A DNA stretch of 64,000 nucleotides from Mobilicoccus caccae (GTDB lineage: Bacteria; Actinomycetota; Actinomycetes; Actinomycetales; Dermatophilaceae): assembly GCF_030161635.1 (NCBI RefSeq), contig NZ_BSUO01000001.1:620001-684000 (forward strand), in the 5' to 3' direction. A program made the position numbers and the translations under genes. Below are positions 8,404 to 18,001 of the stretch, in pieces. How positions within the stretch are numbered: the first letter of the stretch is position 1; each line of letters opens with the position of its first letter. The notes under the pieces were generated by a model. That model ran no database searches. It had not been told where the DNA came from and saw nothing but the letters and a program-made list of their open reading frames with translations.

Positions 8404-10307
8404 ATGAGAAGGCGTGTCGGGTGGGGTCGGGTTTCGGTGGTCCTGGCGGCGGTGGCGGTCGCCGGTCTCGTGCTGCCGGCATCGGCGACTCCCGCCGTCA
8501 CGCCCACGGTCGAGACAGCCGTCGCAAGAACGTCACGCCTCGGCGGCGCCGATCGCTACGAGACCGCGGCGAAGATCGCCCTGCATCACTCGGGACGCCC
8601 GGGGACGATCACCCAGGCGCTGCGGGTGGTCCGGGGTGATCGGCCGCTGGACGCGGCTGCGTCGGCCGGCTCCGGGACTCCCATGCTCTACCTGCCGCCG
8701 CGCGGCCCCATCCCTGCCGTCGTCAGGCGTGCCTTCACGCGGATCGGGCCACGCAGCGTCGACGTGATCGGGAGTAGAAGCGTCATCTCGACCTCACGTC
8801 TGGCCGGGATGACCAAGCAGCCCGTGAACCGCCGTGACCTGAACACGCCGAAGCTGAGCCTGACCACCTCCGTGGAGAGGACGTCCTGGGAGGAGCACGT
8901 CGTCATGGTCGACGGCCTCGATGTGGTGGCGACGGAACCGCTGGCCGAGGCGTCGGTCGCCATGGCCAACCGCTCCCGCACCGTCATCATCGTCCCCCCG
9001 AAGGGAAAGGTCGATGCGGAGGGCGGCTACTTGACGGTGCTCTTCAAGGGCCGGCACCGCTTCGTGGGACGGGCAGCTTCCTTCAGCACGACGCGTCAGA
9101 AGGAGGTGCTGGTGGGGGTCGATGCGCAACGCCTACCGGGGTCGACGCTCGCGGGGCCCGACCGGTACGCGACATCGGCGCAGCTCGCCCGTGAGGCCTT
9201 CCCGCATGGTGCGTCGCGGGTGTACCTCGTGGGCGGCACGAACGGCGTGGATGCGGCGGCAGCCGCGAGCCTCGCCGACGGTCCGCTGCTCCTGGTGCCG
9301 CGCTGTGGGGTGCTGCCCGAGTCCACGCGGCAGGCGATCGCCGAGGCCCACCCGCGGGAGGTGGTGGCCATCGGTGGCACGGCGGCCGTGTGCGAGGGAA
9401 TGCTGACCCAGGCCGCAGCGGCCGCCACACCTCTGCCGCAGGAGCGGGTGTCGGATATCGCGACGTCCTGGATCGCGCCGACCTGCCTGATCGTCACGGG
9501 GGGTGAGGTGCGGTGCTCGACAGACGATGACCAGTGGGCGCCGTTGGCCGGGCAACCGGAGCCCATGACAGCGATCACCGTGGATGACCGCCGCAACGCG
9601 GACTTCGTGCGATTCTCCGTCGTGGGGGAGTCCGGCCGCCTGTGGACCTGGGAGACGCGCGTGAAGGAGGGCAACTCCTTCGCGCACACGACACCCGCCG
9701 CGCTTCCGCCGCCGCCGGAACCCGTCGCCACTCTGGCCACCGGGAACGGGGTGACGTGCGTCGTGGGGACCGCGGGGGCCTCTCGTGCCTCGCAGATGCC
9801 GACGAGGGCGAGCGCGTCTGGGTGCGGGTGGACGTGCGCGAGCCGCGATCGGTGTCGGTGAGTTGGAGCGGGGTGCATGCCGTGGATGCCGACGGGCGCC
9901 CCCGCGCGTGGTGGTTGGACGGCACGCGCGCCGAGCCGGTCGTGCTCAAGAACATGCCGGAGCGGGTCGTGGCGTTCGACGCCCGGGGGCAGCAGAAGTG
10001 GACGCTGACGCCCGACGGCACCATGCGCGGTGATCACATCGGGGGCGAGTTCGACGGGCGTGGCGGCATCGTGGACTACGGCGTCGACACCTTGGTCGGC
10101 CATGGATGCGGCACACAGGGCGCCGTTCTGCGGTGCCATCGTGACGGTTGGTTCACCCCGGACGGATTCGTCGCGCCGGCCGGCACAGCGGTGGCGCAGG
10201 TCGAAGACCCCTGGGTGCGGCTCTCCGACGGGCGGTTGTACAGGATGCACCGGTTGACCGCCCCCGGGCCGTGGACCGTCGAACCCGTCAGGGGATTCGA
10301 ACGTTGA
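8404..10307 (+). CDS. CWB2 cell-wall-binding exoprotein, frame break
   Basis: The ATG at 8404 has AAGGAGG at 8394-8400 and starts a signal peptide (cleavage near LPASATPA). Cell wall binding repeat 2 units follow. RLGGADRYETAAKIA near residue 45 and LAGPDRYATSAQLA near 252 are the clearest, with a more degenerate unit between them. CWB2 repeats, first described in clostridial surface proteins, anchor proteins non-covalently to wall polymers. After about residue 380 a beta-rich C-terminal half begins. It crosses a frame break at the GGGG run 9765-9768, where one missing G joins the two frames through VVGDRGGLSC. The C-terminal segment (to 10307) resembles propeller repeats with WTL/WVR strands and has no recognised enzyme motif. 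Confidence 0.78.
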
Positions 10308-10386
10308 GACCGCCAGGTTCGCATCCTGCCCCGACCGCTCAAGGAGACCGCGGGGGATCTGACGTGGTGGGCGCGAGCCGCGACCG

Positions 10387-10425
10387 CCACGGCCACGACC
10401 AGGCCTTGTGCCTGGGCGACCGTGG
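10387..10425. terminator. bidirectional hairpin between convergent genes
   Basis: CCACGG (10387-10392) and CCAGGC (10399-10404) pair with GCCTGG (10410-10415) and CCGTGG (10420-10425) around the loop CTTGT. The hairpin sits between the convergent CWB2 gene and the secreted-protein gene at 10439 and would stop transcription from both sides. Confidence 0.55.
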
Positions 10426-10438
10426 TCGGCGCCCGACC

Positions 10439-11170
10439 TCACCTGAACGTCACGCCGAAGACGCCGCCGTACTTCTGCTGGGCGTAGGCGTCGGAGACGA
10501 GGCCGGCGCGCTTGGTGGTGACCTTGCTCCACGTGGCGGTCTTGGTGTTCCACCGGTACGTGGTGTGCGTGCCGGAGAACTTGCCGGTGCTGCGGTAGGG
10601 CTTGAGGTCGTGGTCGACCACGTACCGCACGCCGCGGCTGGTGTAGAAGGTGTAGCCGTGGATGGCCCACGGCATGTTGACGGTCCTCCAGTCCTGGCCG
10701 CCGTTGCGCCACCTGCGGGTGCCGGGGACGGCCTGGGGGACGAGCTTGCCCTTGTGCCAGCGGTAGACGCGCAGTGAGGCGCCGTCGCCGACCGGTGAGG
10801 GGTTGAGCACGATCTCGGCGCCCGGCGTGCCGTCGAGGCCGGCGGCGCCCCACCAGATCGCGTCGATGTCCTCGCCGTTGTCGGAGATGACGACCGGCGT
10901 GGAGGCGCGGGCGCCGCGGGCGGTGCGGGTCTCCAGGGTGTAGGTGTACTGCGTGTTCGTGGGCTTGGTGAGCCTGAGCGTGGTGGTGTCGCGGCGTCCG
11001 TCGCCGTCGATGTCCATGCGGGACGTCTTGACGGTCGGTGGCTTGGCGGTCGGCGCGGCGGTGGTGTCGGTTGTGGTTGCGACGCTCGGAGCTGCGCCTG
11101 CGGTGGCCGATGCGGCGATGGCGGCGACCGCGGCTGCGGTGAGCGCGTACATGGTGGTCGACGTGAACAT
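10439..11170 (-). CDS. secreted VCBS/FG-GAP-like protein
   Basis: A 243-aa secreted protein. It starts at an ATG with AGGGGGAA just upstream and has a signal peptide ending near ATAGAAPSV. A DIDGDGRRD motif near residue 53 matches the calcium-binding loop of FG-GAP/VCBS repeats, and a second related turn (GLDGTPGAEIVL) follows near 112. The rest is Trp-, Tyr- and Thr-rich beta sequence (WKVTTKRAG-like strands). Such repeats usually build propellers involved in adhesion. No catalytic motif is visible. It points away from the large CWB2 surface gene, and the 0.8-kb gap between them holds the regulatory region of that gene. Confidence 0.65.
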   Translation of the reverse strand: MFTSTTMYALTAAAVAAIAASATAGAAPSVATTTDTTAAPTAKPPTVKTSRMDIDGDGRRDTTTLRLTKPTNTQYTYTLETRTARGARASTPVVISDNGEDIDAIWWGAAGLDGTPGAEIVLNPSPVGDGASLRVYRWHKGKLVPQAVPGTRRWRNGGQDWRTVNMPWAIHGYTFYTSRGVRYVVDHDLKPYRSTGKFSGTHTTYRWNTKTATWSKVTTKRAGLVSDAYAQQKYGGVFGVTFR

Positions 11171-11838
11171 GGTTCCCCCTGTGGATCCGTGACAGCGTCC
11201 GCTCGGTCCCCTGCGGACACGCCCATCCTTCTCCTGCGAGGCGGAGACCGGAAGGCCGTCTATCCGCTCGTCTCACAACGGTGTCCGAGTCGTGATCGGG
11301 GTGGGGTGACGGGGAGTGCCGGCGCTGTGGGGGAGTGGCGTTCGAGTTTGCTTCGAGTTCATTTGCGGACAAGGGCAGATGAACGACTGGGGTGATTCAA
11401 GTCGAACGTCCAATACGGAAATGCGTGACAACGGAATGGTTTATCAGAACGGGCGTCCTGGACGCTCGAATGATTGACCGTCGCTTGACCCCGTCTTGGG
11501 GTATTGGAGAGGGTCGAGGCGGGTCGCTGAGGTGACTTTTCAGCCACGTCTGGCCGGTGACGTTGGGGATGCGCGGCCTCGGTTCGAGGACTCCCAGGGT
11601 TCTCCCAGTCAAGGCGGTCTGGAGTTGGTCGAGTGTCATGACATGCCTGGTGACAACGGATTTCGCGAGGGTCGAACGTCCGGATCCAGGGGCTCTGGGG
11701 AGGGGGTTCCTTGTGATCTATGCCACACAATCAGGCCTCAGATCGACGTCGTTCCTGCCGACAACACGCGCCCTGAAAGTTATGGAGAACGTCAAGACCT
11801 GGGAGCAACGTGAAAATGGTCTGTAATGCCGCTCTGTC
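11171..11838. other. intergenic region, AT-richer, no convincing gene
   Basis: This stretch is visibly less GC-rich than its surroundings and has no ORF with actinobacterial codon bias. GTCGAACGTCC occurs twice (near 11400 and 11673) and a perfect palindrome TGTCATGACA lies at 11634-11643; either could be an operator for the downstream surface-protein gene. Short frames here (for example 11557-11826) lack recognisable domains. Confidence 0.4.
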
Positions 11839-11866
11839 TTGAGCGATGATCAGGTTGGTGTAACCA
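11839..11866 (+). promoter_or_regulatory. sigma-70-type promoter of the large surface-protein gene
   Basis: TTGAGC (11839-11844), 16 bp, TAACCA (11861-11866). The predicted start is near 11873, giving a 5' leader of about 110 nt before the GTG at 11984. Confidence 0.5.
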
Positions 11867-11890
11867 TCAATACGGCGGGCAGCCATCGGA

Positions 11891-11927
11891 TCCCCGGTGG
11901 TCTGGGGGAAGTAGACCCCAGGGGTCC
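11891..11927 (+). promoter_or_regulatory. stem-loop in the 5' leader of the surface-protein mRNA
   Basis: CTGGGG (11902-11907) pairs with CCCCAG (11916-11921) around an 8-nt loop. TCCCC (11891-11895) and GGGGTCC (11921-11927) can form a competing or extending stem. Long structured leaders that stabilise mRNA are typical of S-layer genes. No T-run follows, so it is not an obvious terminator. Confidence 0.45.
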
Positions 11928-11983
11928 AGCCCGATCCACACCCCGAGTTTCAAACAACACGAAACAGCCTTCAGGAGGCAACC

Positions 11984-14900
11984 GTGAGCTCTGCAGCCAA
12001 GCTGCGTTACATCGGTCGCGGCACCGCCGTCGTCGCGTCCGCAGCACTCGTCATGACTTCGTTCGGACCGGCGGCGTTCGCGGCTTGGGATGACGCTCCC
12101 CAGACGCCCAACGTCAACGAGGCCAGCACCATCGAGGACAGTGAGACGGAAGGCACGATCGGCATCAAGGACACCAACACGTCCTTGGCCAACAACCAGG
12201 GTGCGACGCTGGTGCAGGCCGGTGCCAACGACCAGCCCATCGCCGACACGATGTTCACGCTGCCGAACCGTTTCAAGGCCGGCGACGTCATCGAACTCCA
12301 CCTGCTCGACCGTCAGGTCAGCGAGGAGAACGACTACAAGTTCAACTCCGGCCCGTCCATGGCTGTGGGCTTCTCTGGCGCCCCCACCGTGGCGGTCGAC
12401 GCTGCACCGAAGTCCTCCACTGCGGAGATCAACCCCGACTCGGATATCACAGACCCGGTCGCTGCTTGGGCGGCTGCTCAGGGCTCTACGGTGACCAAGC
12501 CCGGAGTTGCCCCGTCGTTCTCCGTTGCTACCCGTTCGTCCAACGGCGGCCCCGGCCAGAACGTGCTGCGCCTGACCGTCACCAGCGAGGCCTCGACCGG
12601 GGACCCGGACGGCCGCTGGGTCGTCAACCTCAGCGACCTCAAGGTGAACCTCGGCTCCGCTGTGACCCCGGGGGCCCTGCGCCTGGTGCCGTTCTCGATC
12701 AATGCGGACGGCAATGCGACGGAGTGGTTCTGCGAGAACGCGCCGTACTCCAACAACGACACGACCACCCCCACCGACGACACGATGCGCGAGATCGGCA
12801 TCTACACCGTGCCGGCCTACGTGGCTCCGGCCAAGATCGCCGCCGAGACCAGCATCATCGCCGACGGCAGTTCGCAGAACATCGGCGACCTCACCATCGC
12901 CGAGACGCAGCCGTATTCGCTCGGTGACGGGCTCTACACCCTCCGCCTGTCGGGTGCCACGATCGCCAACACAGCGACCTCGCAGGTCAAGGTTGCGGTC
13001 ACGAACGGTGGCACCAACGAGACCGCTACGGTCACGAACATCTCTCAGGACGGCACGACGCTGACGTTCCGCCTGAGCAACACCGACGCCACCAAGGCCT
13101 CGACGCTTGCTGTGTCCGGCCTGCAGCTGCGTTCCAGCTCGCCGCAGCCCATCACGTGGACTCTCGCGGGTGACTCGCTCAACGCGTTCATGTCCACCGC
13201 AGGTCAGGGCGCTCAGGTCAGGGACGCCGCAGGTAACACACTGGTTCGTGACGAGGCGTCGTTCCTTAGCGAAACCGGAACCCAGCCGTACAACACGGTT
13301 GTGGATGACCCGGCTGTCGCCACGGACAACACCGCGGGTGCCGATCTGACCCAGCAGGAGGCGGGCAAGTTCGTCACGCCGGCCGGTGGTTCGCAGACGG
13401 TCAATGTCACGTGGACGGGTGGGACGCCTCAGTACGCGATCACGGATGGCGCTGGCGACGCAGCCACTGGCATTGGCGCCGACCCGGTGATCGGTGACCC
13501 GACCGTGACCGATCCGGTATCTGCTGCGAATCTGACACTGATGGGCGGGGACGGAACCTACACGGTGACCGCTAGCCCGGCCGTCAACGAGATCACCACG
13601 AACACGGCTGGCGTGACCATGACGCAGGACACGCTCAATGGGCTGGCTGCCGGTCCCTACACCACCACGTACCAGACCGACGGCACCCGTCAGTTCTGGA
13701 CACTTTCCGACGGCACGACCACGTGGAACTCCATCAACGGCACGGACTTCTGGACCGGAGGGGACTCCTCTACGTACACGGTGAGCGGAACCAACACGTT
13801 CGACCTCACGGGTATCGCCCCGTCGGCCGGCGCGTTCACCGTCGCGCAGGACGAGCCCGCCTCCTGGACCCTTGCCACGCCCAACGGGACCACCGCGACC
13901 AGCACCGACGGGACCACCTTCACTGGCGACTTCGATGGTGACGCGTCGACGGCGGCTACGACTGTCACGTTCACGCTCCCCACCGGCGTCAGCGCTCTGG
14001 AGACGGGTACGTTCCAGGTCGCCGACACTGGTACCGCAGCGACTTGGGCCTTGGTCGACGCGGAGGTCATCGGTGCCGACGGCACCGAGTACACGGACGT
14101 GACCTACACATCGACCGATGGCGTCACCTTCACCAAGGAAGCTACTGCGCCTGCTGGTGCTCCGGCCACCATCACCTTCGCTGCTGCACTGAGCGATGAC
14201 GCAACCTCGAGCTTCGTCGTTCAGGAGCTCGCGGCCGAGCTGGACTGCGGCGTTTGGCAGAAGGACATCCTGGCTCCGGCGAACGCTCTCCGTATCACCG
14301 GCGGGGCCACCGCCGGCACGGCGAGCATCGGTGGATCGAACCGCTTCGGTACGGCTGCCCGCATCGCGCACGAGTACGTGCGTTCCACGGGTCTGCCGAA
14401 CGCCGACACGGCGATCATCGTCAACGGCATGTCCGCACCGGACGCTCTGTCGTCGAGCTTCCTCTCCCAGCGTGAGGGCGCCCCGATCCTGCTCACCGCT
14501 CCGGGCCAGCTCCCGGCGGAGACGGTCGAGGCTCTGCGCGACCTCGGTGTTCGCAAGGTCTACATCGTCGGTGGTCGTACCGCTGTCGGTGGGGCGGTCT
14601 TCGACGCTCTGAAGGCTCAGGACGCCTACATGTGGGACGCTGCCGCCAAGGCGATCAAGCCGCGTGGTGACAAGCTCGAGGTCGTTCAGCTCGGTGGCGA
14701 CAACCGCTACCAGACGAACTGGCGAGTCAACACCTACGCCGCTGCTCAGACCGCTGCTGCTGCGCCCGTGGGCAAGATCTCGGTCGGCTACGGCCAGGCG
14801 CTCAAGACCACGGCCATGGTGGCCCGCAGCTCCACGGCGAACGACTTCGTCGACGCTCTGTCGGCCAGCGTCCTCAGCGCCGGTCGTGCAGGTGGCCTCT

Positions 14901-15763
14901 CCGAGGTTCGCGAGGCTGGCGCCGTGCAGCTCTTCACGGTGACGACCGGCTCGTTCGGCCTCGCAGCCGGTGCGAACGTCGCCACGCTGGCGGCGGGGCA
15001 GTACCGCCTCGTCGATGGCGGCGCCGTGCAGCGTTACGACGGCACCAACTGGGCCCCCGTCGGCACGTACACCGCCAACGACCTGACGATCGCCGGGGTC
15101 GTCTACCCGCTGTCCGGTGTGGCTGCCAGCGGCAACGCCTTCACGGTGAGCGCCAACCCGGAGGCTGGTGCGCAGTTCGGGTACGACACGACCGTGGGTC
15201 GCGTCAACGCTCTCCCGGTCATCCTCACCCAGCCGACGCAGCTCGTCGATGAGGCCGCCTCGCAGATGCGGGCGCTGCACATCGAGCACGCGCTGCTCAT
15301 CGGTGGCGACTCGGCGCTGGCCCCCGCGGTCAACGACCAGGTTGCCAAGGTCGGTGCGACGAGCTACCGCATCGGTGGCGCCGACCGTTGGGAGACGGCT
15401 GCCAACGTCAACCGGTTCGCCATGAACCCGCAGACGGTGACGGCGGCTGGCCAGACGCCGGGCCTCGGCTTCGACGGTGGCCACATCTACAGCGACGCCG
15501 TAGGCACCAACCGCGTCGGTGGCGAGATGGTGAGCTACCTGGCTAACGGTCTGAAGTTCCCCGACGCTCTGGTTGCCGGACCGTGGGTCTCCCGCACCCG
15601 CAACACCATGCTGATGACGCTGCAGAACGACCTCCCGGCGCCGTCCGCGACGTTCATCAGCGAGAAGGCTGCGCAGATCGACCGCGCTGCCGGCCTCGGT
15701 CAGGGTGCTGCCGTCAGCAGCGCCGTCATCGTCGAGGCGAACCAGATCGCTTCCAGCAAGTGA
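11984..15763 (+). CDS. large S-layer-like CWB2 surface protein
   Basis: A 1259-aa secreted protein. The GTG start has AGGAGG 6 nt upstream, and the signal peptide ends near residue 33 (PAAFAAW). Residues 35-760 are Thr/Asp/Gly-rich, Lys-poor beta sequence with repeated GTTWNS- and TDGTTF-like strands, suggesting tandem Ig-like or S-layer modules. Three CWB2 repeats follow: IGGSNRFGTAARIAHEY near 783, LGGDNRYQTNWRVNTYA near 904 and IGGADRWETAANVNRFA near 1129. No LPxTG or C-terminal membrane helix is present, so anchoring would be non-covalent. Codon choice is strongly biased to preferred C-ending codons, which with the leader and strong terminator suggests high expression. I infer a major surface-layer or adhesin protein; the function of the N-terminal domains is unknown. 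Confidence 0.85.
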   Translation: MSSAAKLRYIGRGTAVVASAALVMTSFGPAAFAAWDDAPQTPNVNEASTIEDSETEGTIGIKDTNTSLANNQGATLVQAGANDQPIADTMFTLPNRFKAGDVIELHLLDRQVSEENDYKFNSGPSMAVGFSGAPTVAVDAAPKSSTAEINPDSDITDPVAAWAAAQGSTVTKPGVAPSFSVATRSSNGGPGQNVLRLTVTSEASTGDPDGRWVVNLSDLKVNLGSAVTPGALRLVPFSINADGNATEWFCENAPYSNNDTTTPTDDTMREIGIYTVPAYVAPAKIAAETSIIADGSSQNIGDLTIAETQPYSLGDGLYTLRLSGATIANTATSQVKVAVTNGGTNETATVTNISQDGTTLTFRLSNTDATKASTLAVSGLQLRSSSPQPITWTLAGDSLNAFMSTAGQGAQVRDAAGNTLVRDEASFLSETGTQPYNTVVDDPAVATDNTAGADLTQQEAGKFVTPAGGSQTVNVTWTGGTPQYAITDGAGDAATGIGADPVIGDPTVTDPVSAANLTLMGGDGTYTVTASPAVNEITTNTAGVTMTQDTLNGLAAGPYTTTYQTDGTRQFWTLSDGTTTWNSINGTDFWTGGDSSTYTVSGTNTFDLTGIAPSAGAFTVAQDEPASWTLATPNGTTATSTDGTTFTGDFDGDASTAATTVTFTLPTGVSALETGTFQVADTGTAATWALVDAEVIGADGTEYTDVTYTSTDGVTFTKEATAPAGAPATITFAAALSDDATSSFVVQELAAELDCGVWQKDILAPANALRITGGATAGTASIGGSNRFGTAARIAHEYVRSTGLPNADTAIIVNGMSAPDALSSSFLSQREGAPILLTAPGQLPAETVEALRDLGVRKVYIVGGRTAVGGAVFDALKAQDAYMWDAAAKAIKPRGDKLEVVQLGGDNRYQTNWRVNTYAAAQTAAAAPVGKISVGYGQALKTTAMVARSSTANDFVDALSASVLSAGRAGGLSEVREAGAVQLFTVTTGSFGLAAGANVATLAAGQYRLVDGGAVQRYDGTNWAPVGTYTANDLTIAGVVYPLSGVAASGNAFTVSANPEAGAQFGYDTTVGRVNALPVILTQPTQLVDEAASQMRALHIEHALLIGGDSALAPAVNDQVAKVGATSYRIGGADRWETAANVNRFAMNPQTVTAAGQTPGLGFDGGHIYSDAVGTNRVGGEMVSYLANGLKFPDALVAGPWVSRTRNTMLMTLQNDLPAPSATFISEKAAQIDRAAGLGQGAAVSSAVIVEANQIASSK

Positions 15764-15812
15764 TCGACGCGTGACTGATCGGAGACTGACAGCTTGATCG
15801 TCTGGTCCGAGC

Positions 15813-15846
15813 GGCGGGCCGGAACCTGACAAGGTTCCGGCCCGCC
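15813..15846 (+). terminator. strong hairpin terminator
   Basis: A perfect 14-bp stem (15813-15826 with 15833-15846) and a 6-nt loop TGACAA lie 50 nt after the surface-protein stop. The following T content is modest, as is common in actinobacteria. Confidence 0.8.
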
Positions 15847-15906
15847 GTGTGCGTTCTTGACTCTGCCTATACCCCATCCTTTCCGACCCTCCAGGAGAGT
15901 GGAAAC

Positions 15907-16344
15907 ATGAAGCTCACCATCCTTGCCGCCCTGCCCATCGCAGCGATTGTTCTCGCAGGCTGTAGTGGGAACGGGGGTGGTGACGAGAATAACCAGCAAC
16001 AGACGAATGCCGCTGGGACTTCGGCGGCTCCGGTGCAGACCATCACACCCGGCGCTACGCACGGGAACGCGGATCAGGCGGATGTCAAGGTGACGAAGTG
16101 CGAGGCCACCGACGCCGCCGTGGAGATCGAAGCGGAGATCACCAATACCACGAAAGAAAAGCGCAGCTACATCATAACGGGCATGGCGCACAACGAGAAG
16201 AATGAAGGCGTCGCGTCGGCTGCGATCATGGTCGACGACGTCGAGCCCGGCAAGACGGCCAAGGGTAGCGGGCGATCGAACTCTCCCGCTAAGGGTGAGA
16301 TCCAGTGCACTATCACCCAGATCGAGAGCATGCCGATGGGCTGA
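15907..16344 (+). CDS. small lipoprotein, FxLYD-like
   Basis: A 145-aa lipoprotein. The ATG at 15907 has AGGAGAG about 8 nt upstream and a lipobox LAGC near residue 18. A Gln/Asn/Gly-rich spacer leads into a beta domain of about 85 residues (VTKCEATDAAVEIEAEITN, then a KGSG stretch and a final CTITQIESMP). Two Cys in the mature domain are placed to form a disulfide. The pattern (an ITNTT core strand, then a GMAHN strand) resembles FxLYD or DUF4352-like extracellular beta-sandwich domains, usually of unknown ligand. GC is a little lower than its neighbours. It lies after the large CWB2 gene's terminator, so it is likely transcribed separately. Confidence 0.72.
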   Translation: MKLTILAALPIAAIVLAGCSGNGGGDENNQQQTNAAGTSAAPVQTITPGATHGNADQADVKVTKCEATDAAVEIEAEITNTTKEKRSYIITGMAHNEKNEGVASAAIMVDDVEPGKTAKGSGRSNSPAKGEIQCTITQIESMPMG

Positions 16345-16361
16345 TCCCTCACGCCAGACTT

Positions 16362-16392
16362 CGGCGCCGCGCCCAGTCGGGTAGCGGCGCCG
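16362..16392 (+). terminator. hairpin terminator after the lipoprotein gene
   Basis: CGGCGCCGC (16362-16370) pairs perfectly with GCGGCGCCG (16384-16392) around a 13-nt loop, 18 nt after the stop codon. There is no clear T-run. Confidence 0.55.
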
Positions 16393-16639
16393 TCGTCGGT
16401 TCTTGGGCGAGGGTTCGTCGCATCCCCAAGAACGGGTTCGGTGGCGTTTAGGATCACCCGATCCCTCGATCCCCCGGCCACCCGCGAGGCGCAATGGCGT
16501 CTTTGACCCAAACGCTTCCCGTCCAGGACGTACGTACGCAACGTTCAAGTCGCGCACCTCACGACATCGCTTTCTGGGCCGATGAGCAGGGACAGGCCGT
16601 CCTCCTCCCGGCGCCGATCTCGAGCTCTCGGAGAGCCTC

Positions 16640-17632
16640 ATGCGCGCGTCACACACCTCACGATTCACCCGGACCTTGGCGGCCACAGCAGGTGCCGCCG
16701 CGTTGACCGTGGTTCTGGCGTTGCCCGGGCAGGCTGCCACCGTCGACCGCATCGCCGGGGACGACCGGATCGCGACCGGCCTCGCGGTGTACGAGTGGAA
16801 CCGGCCGGTGTTCACCTCCGACGCCGTCGTACTCACTCGAGCAGACCAGTTCGCGGATGCTCTCGCCGCCGCGCCGCTGGCCGCCGCCATGAAGGCTCCC
16901 GTGCTCTCGACGTTCCCGCGGTCCATCGACGGTCGTGTGTTGGCGGCGATGAAGCGTCAGAAGGTGGAGCGGGTGGTCATCGTCGGGGGTGCGAGCGCGG
17001 TGAGTGAGGCCGCTGCTGCGCAGCTGCGCGCCGCGTCGTTCACCGTGGAGCGTATCGCCGGCACCGACCGGTTCACCACGGCCGAAGCGGTCGCGAAGAA
17101 GACCGTGAACCACCTGCCGAGGAGCCGCGTCCCGGTGTATGTCGCCGACGGGCTCAAGCCCCACGACGCCCTCATCGCCGGCGCCGTCGCCGGACACCAC
17201 GAGGGCGTCGTCCTGCTCTCCGCCGGCCGGACCCTCAAGCCCTCGACGCGCCAGCTCGCCGCGTCCGACATGGCGTCGGGGAGGATCGGCGTCGGAGCCG
17301 CAGGCACGGCAGCCCTGCAACCCCTCGGGCTCCCCGAATCGGTCAGCGGCTCCACACCTGAGCTGACCTCCGCCAACGCGGGCAAGTGGTGGTACCGGAG
17401 TGCGTCATCCGTGGTCGTCGCCTCTGCCGGGGGATGGGCTGATGCGCTCTCCGCTGCGCCACTCGCAGCTTTGACCCGCGCGCCGCTGATCCTCGTCGGG
17501 CCTGGCAGCCTGACCCCGCAGACACGGGCGTACCTCGGGTCGAGTCGGGCTACCAAGGCCACGATTCTTGGAGGGCATATCGCTGTTTCACCGACGCTGG
17601 CCAAGCAGGTTGGAGCGGCTATGCCGAAGTAG
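16640..17632 (+). CDS. CWB2 repeat protein (three-repeat, binding domain only)
   Basis: A 330-aa secreted protein made almost entirely of CWB2 repeats. GGAGAG precedes the ATG and the signal peptide ends near residue 33 (PGQAATV). The repeats begin RIAGDDRIATGLAVYEW (about 36) and RIAGTDRFTTAEAVAKK (about 138), with a degenerate third unit from about 235. VVIVGGASAVSEAA and ATILGGHIAVSPT are the typical repeat ends. No additional effector domain is present, so it may act as a wall-covering protein, an adaptor or a competitor for CWB2 sites. It lies immediately before the insertion-sequence island. Confidence 0.85.
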   Translation: MRASHTSRFTRTLAATAGAAALTVVLALPGQAATVDRIAGDDRIATGLAVYEWNRPVFTSDAVVLTRADQFADALAAAPLAAAMKAPVLSTFPRSIDGRVLAAMKRQKVERVVIVGGASAVSEAAAAQLRAASFTVERIAGTDRFTTAEAVAKKTVNHLPRSRVPVYVADGLKPHDALIAGAVAGHHEGVVLLSAGRTLKPSTRQLAASDMASGRIGVGAAGTAALQPLGLPESVSGSTPELTSANAGKWWYRSASSVVVASAGGWADALSAAPLAALTRAPLILVGPGSLTPQTRAYLGSSRATKATILGGHIAVSPTLAKQVGAAMPK

Positions 17633-18001
17633 GGCGCCCTCTCAGGGGAGTTCGGATCGAGACGTCCGTGAGTCTATGCAATTCAGTGGTCGCGACGTGA
17701 GGACAAAAGCCGCCTGGTCCAGGCCATGAACTCAGCAGGGCTCGTCAGGCCCATCATCATCGGCAAAGCAGGTGACCCGTTCCGCTGCCCACGTTTCGAG
17801 GGCGTGTCCGCTGCAAATCAGTGTCTGGTCCTTTCCCTCATTCCAGGCGTGGCGTGGAAAATCTAGCGGTCAGTCCTACTGGGGGCGACGCCAACGAGAA
17901 GGCGCCGGACGCAGGAGAGCCGCGGCGCCGGGCAGTCAGCAATGTGCAGTTTCTCGGCTCATCACAATTGAGGGTGTAGCTGCGGTCTGAGGCCGCTGGC
18001 C
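17633..18001. other. inter-gene junction with possible gene remnant
   Basis: Frame 17675-17863 on the + strand encodes a protein-like piece (YAIQWSRREDKSRLV, then MNSAGLVRPIIIGKAGDP) without a start codon. It looks like a fragment of a larger gene cut by the insertion-sequence island, but I do not recognise the family. GGCTCATCAC at 17956 may be the outer end of the ISL3 element. Confidence 0.3.

Noticed and set aside
11867-15877. Very long open frame on the - strand opposite the surface protein (1336 codons)
   Set aside because: It is a codon-bias shadow. The + strand reading has a signal peptide, CWB2 repeats and an RBS; the - strand reading has no motif.
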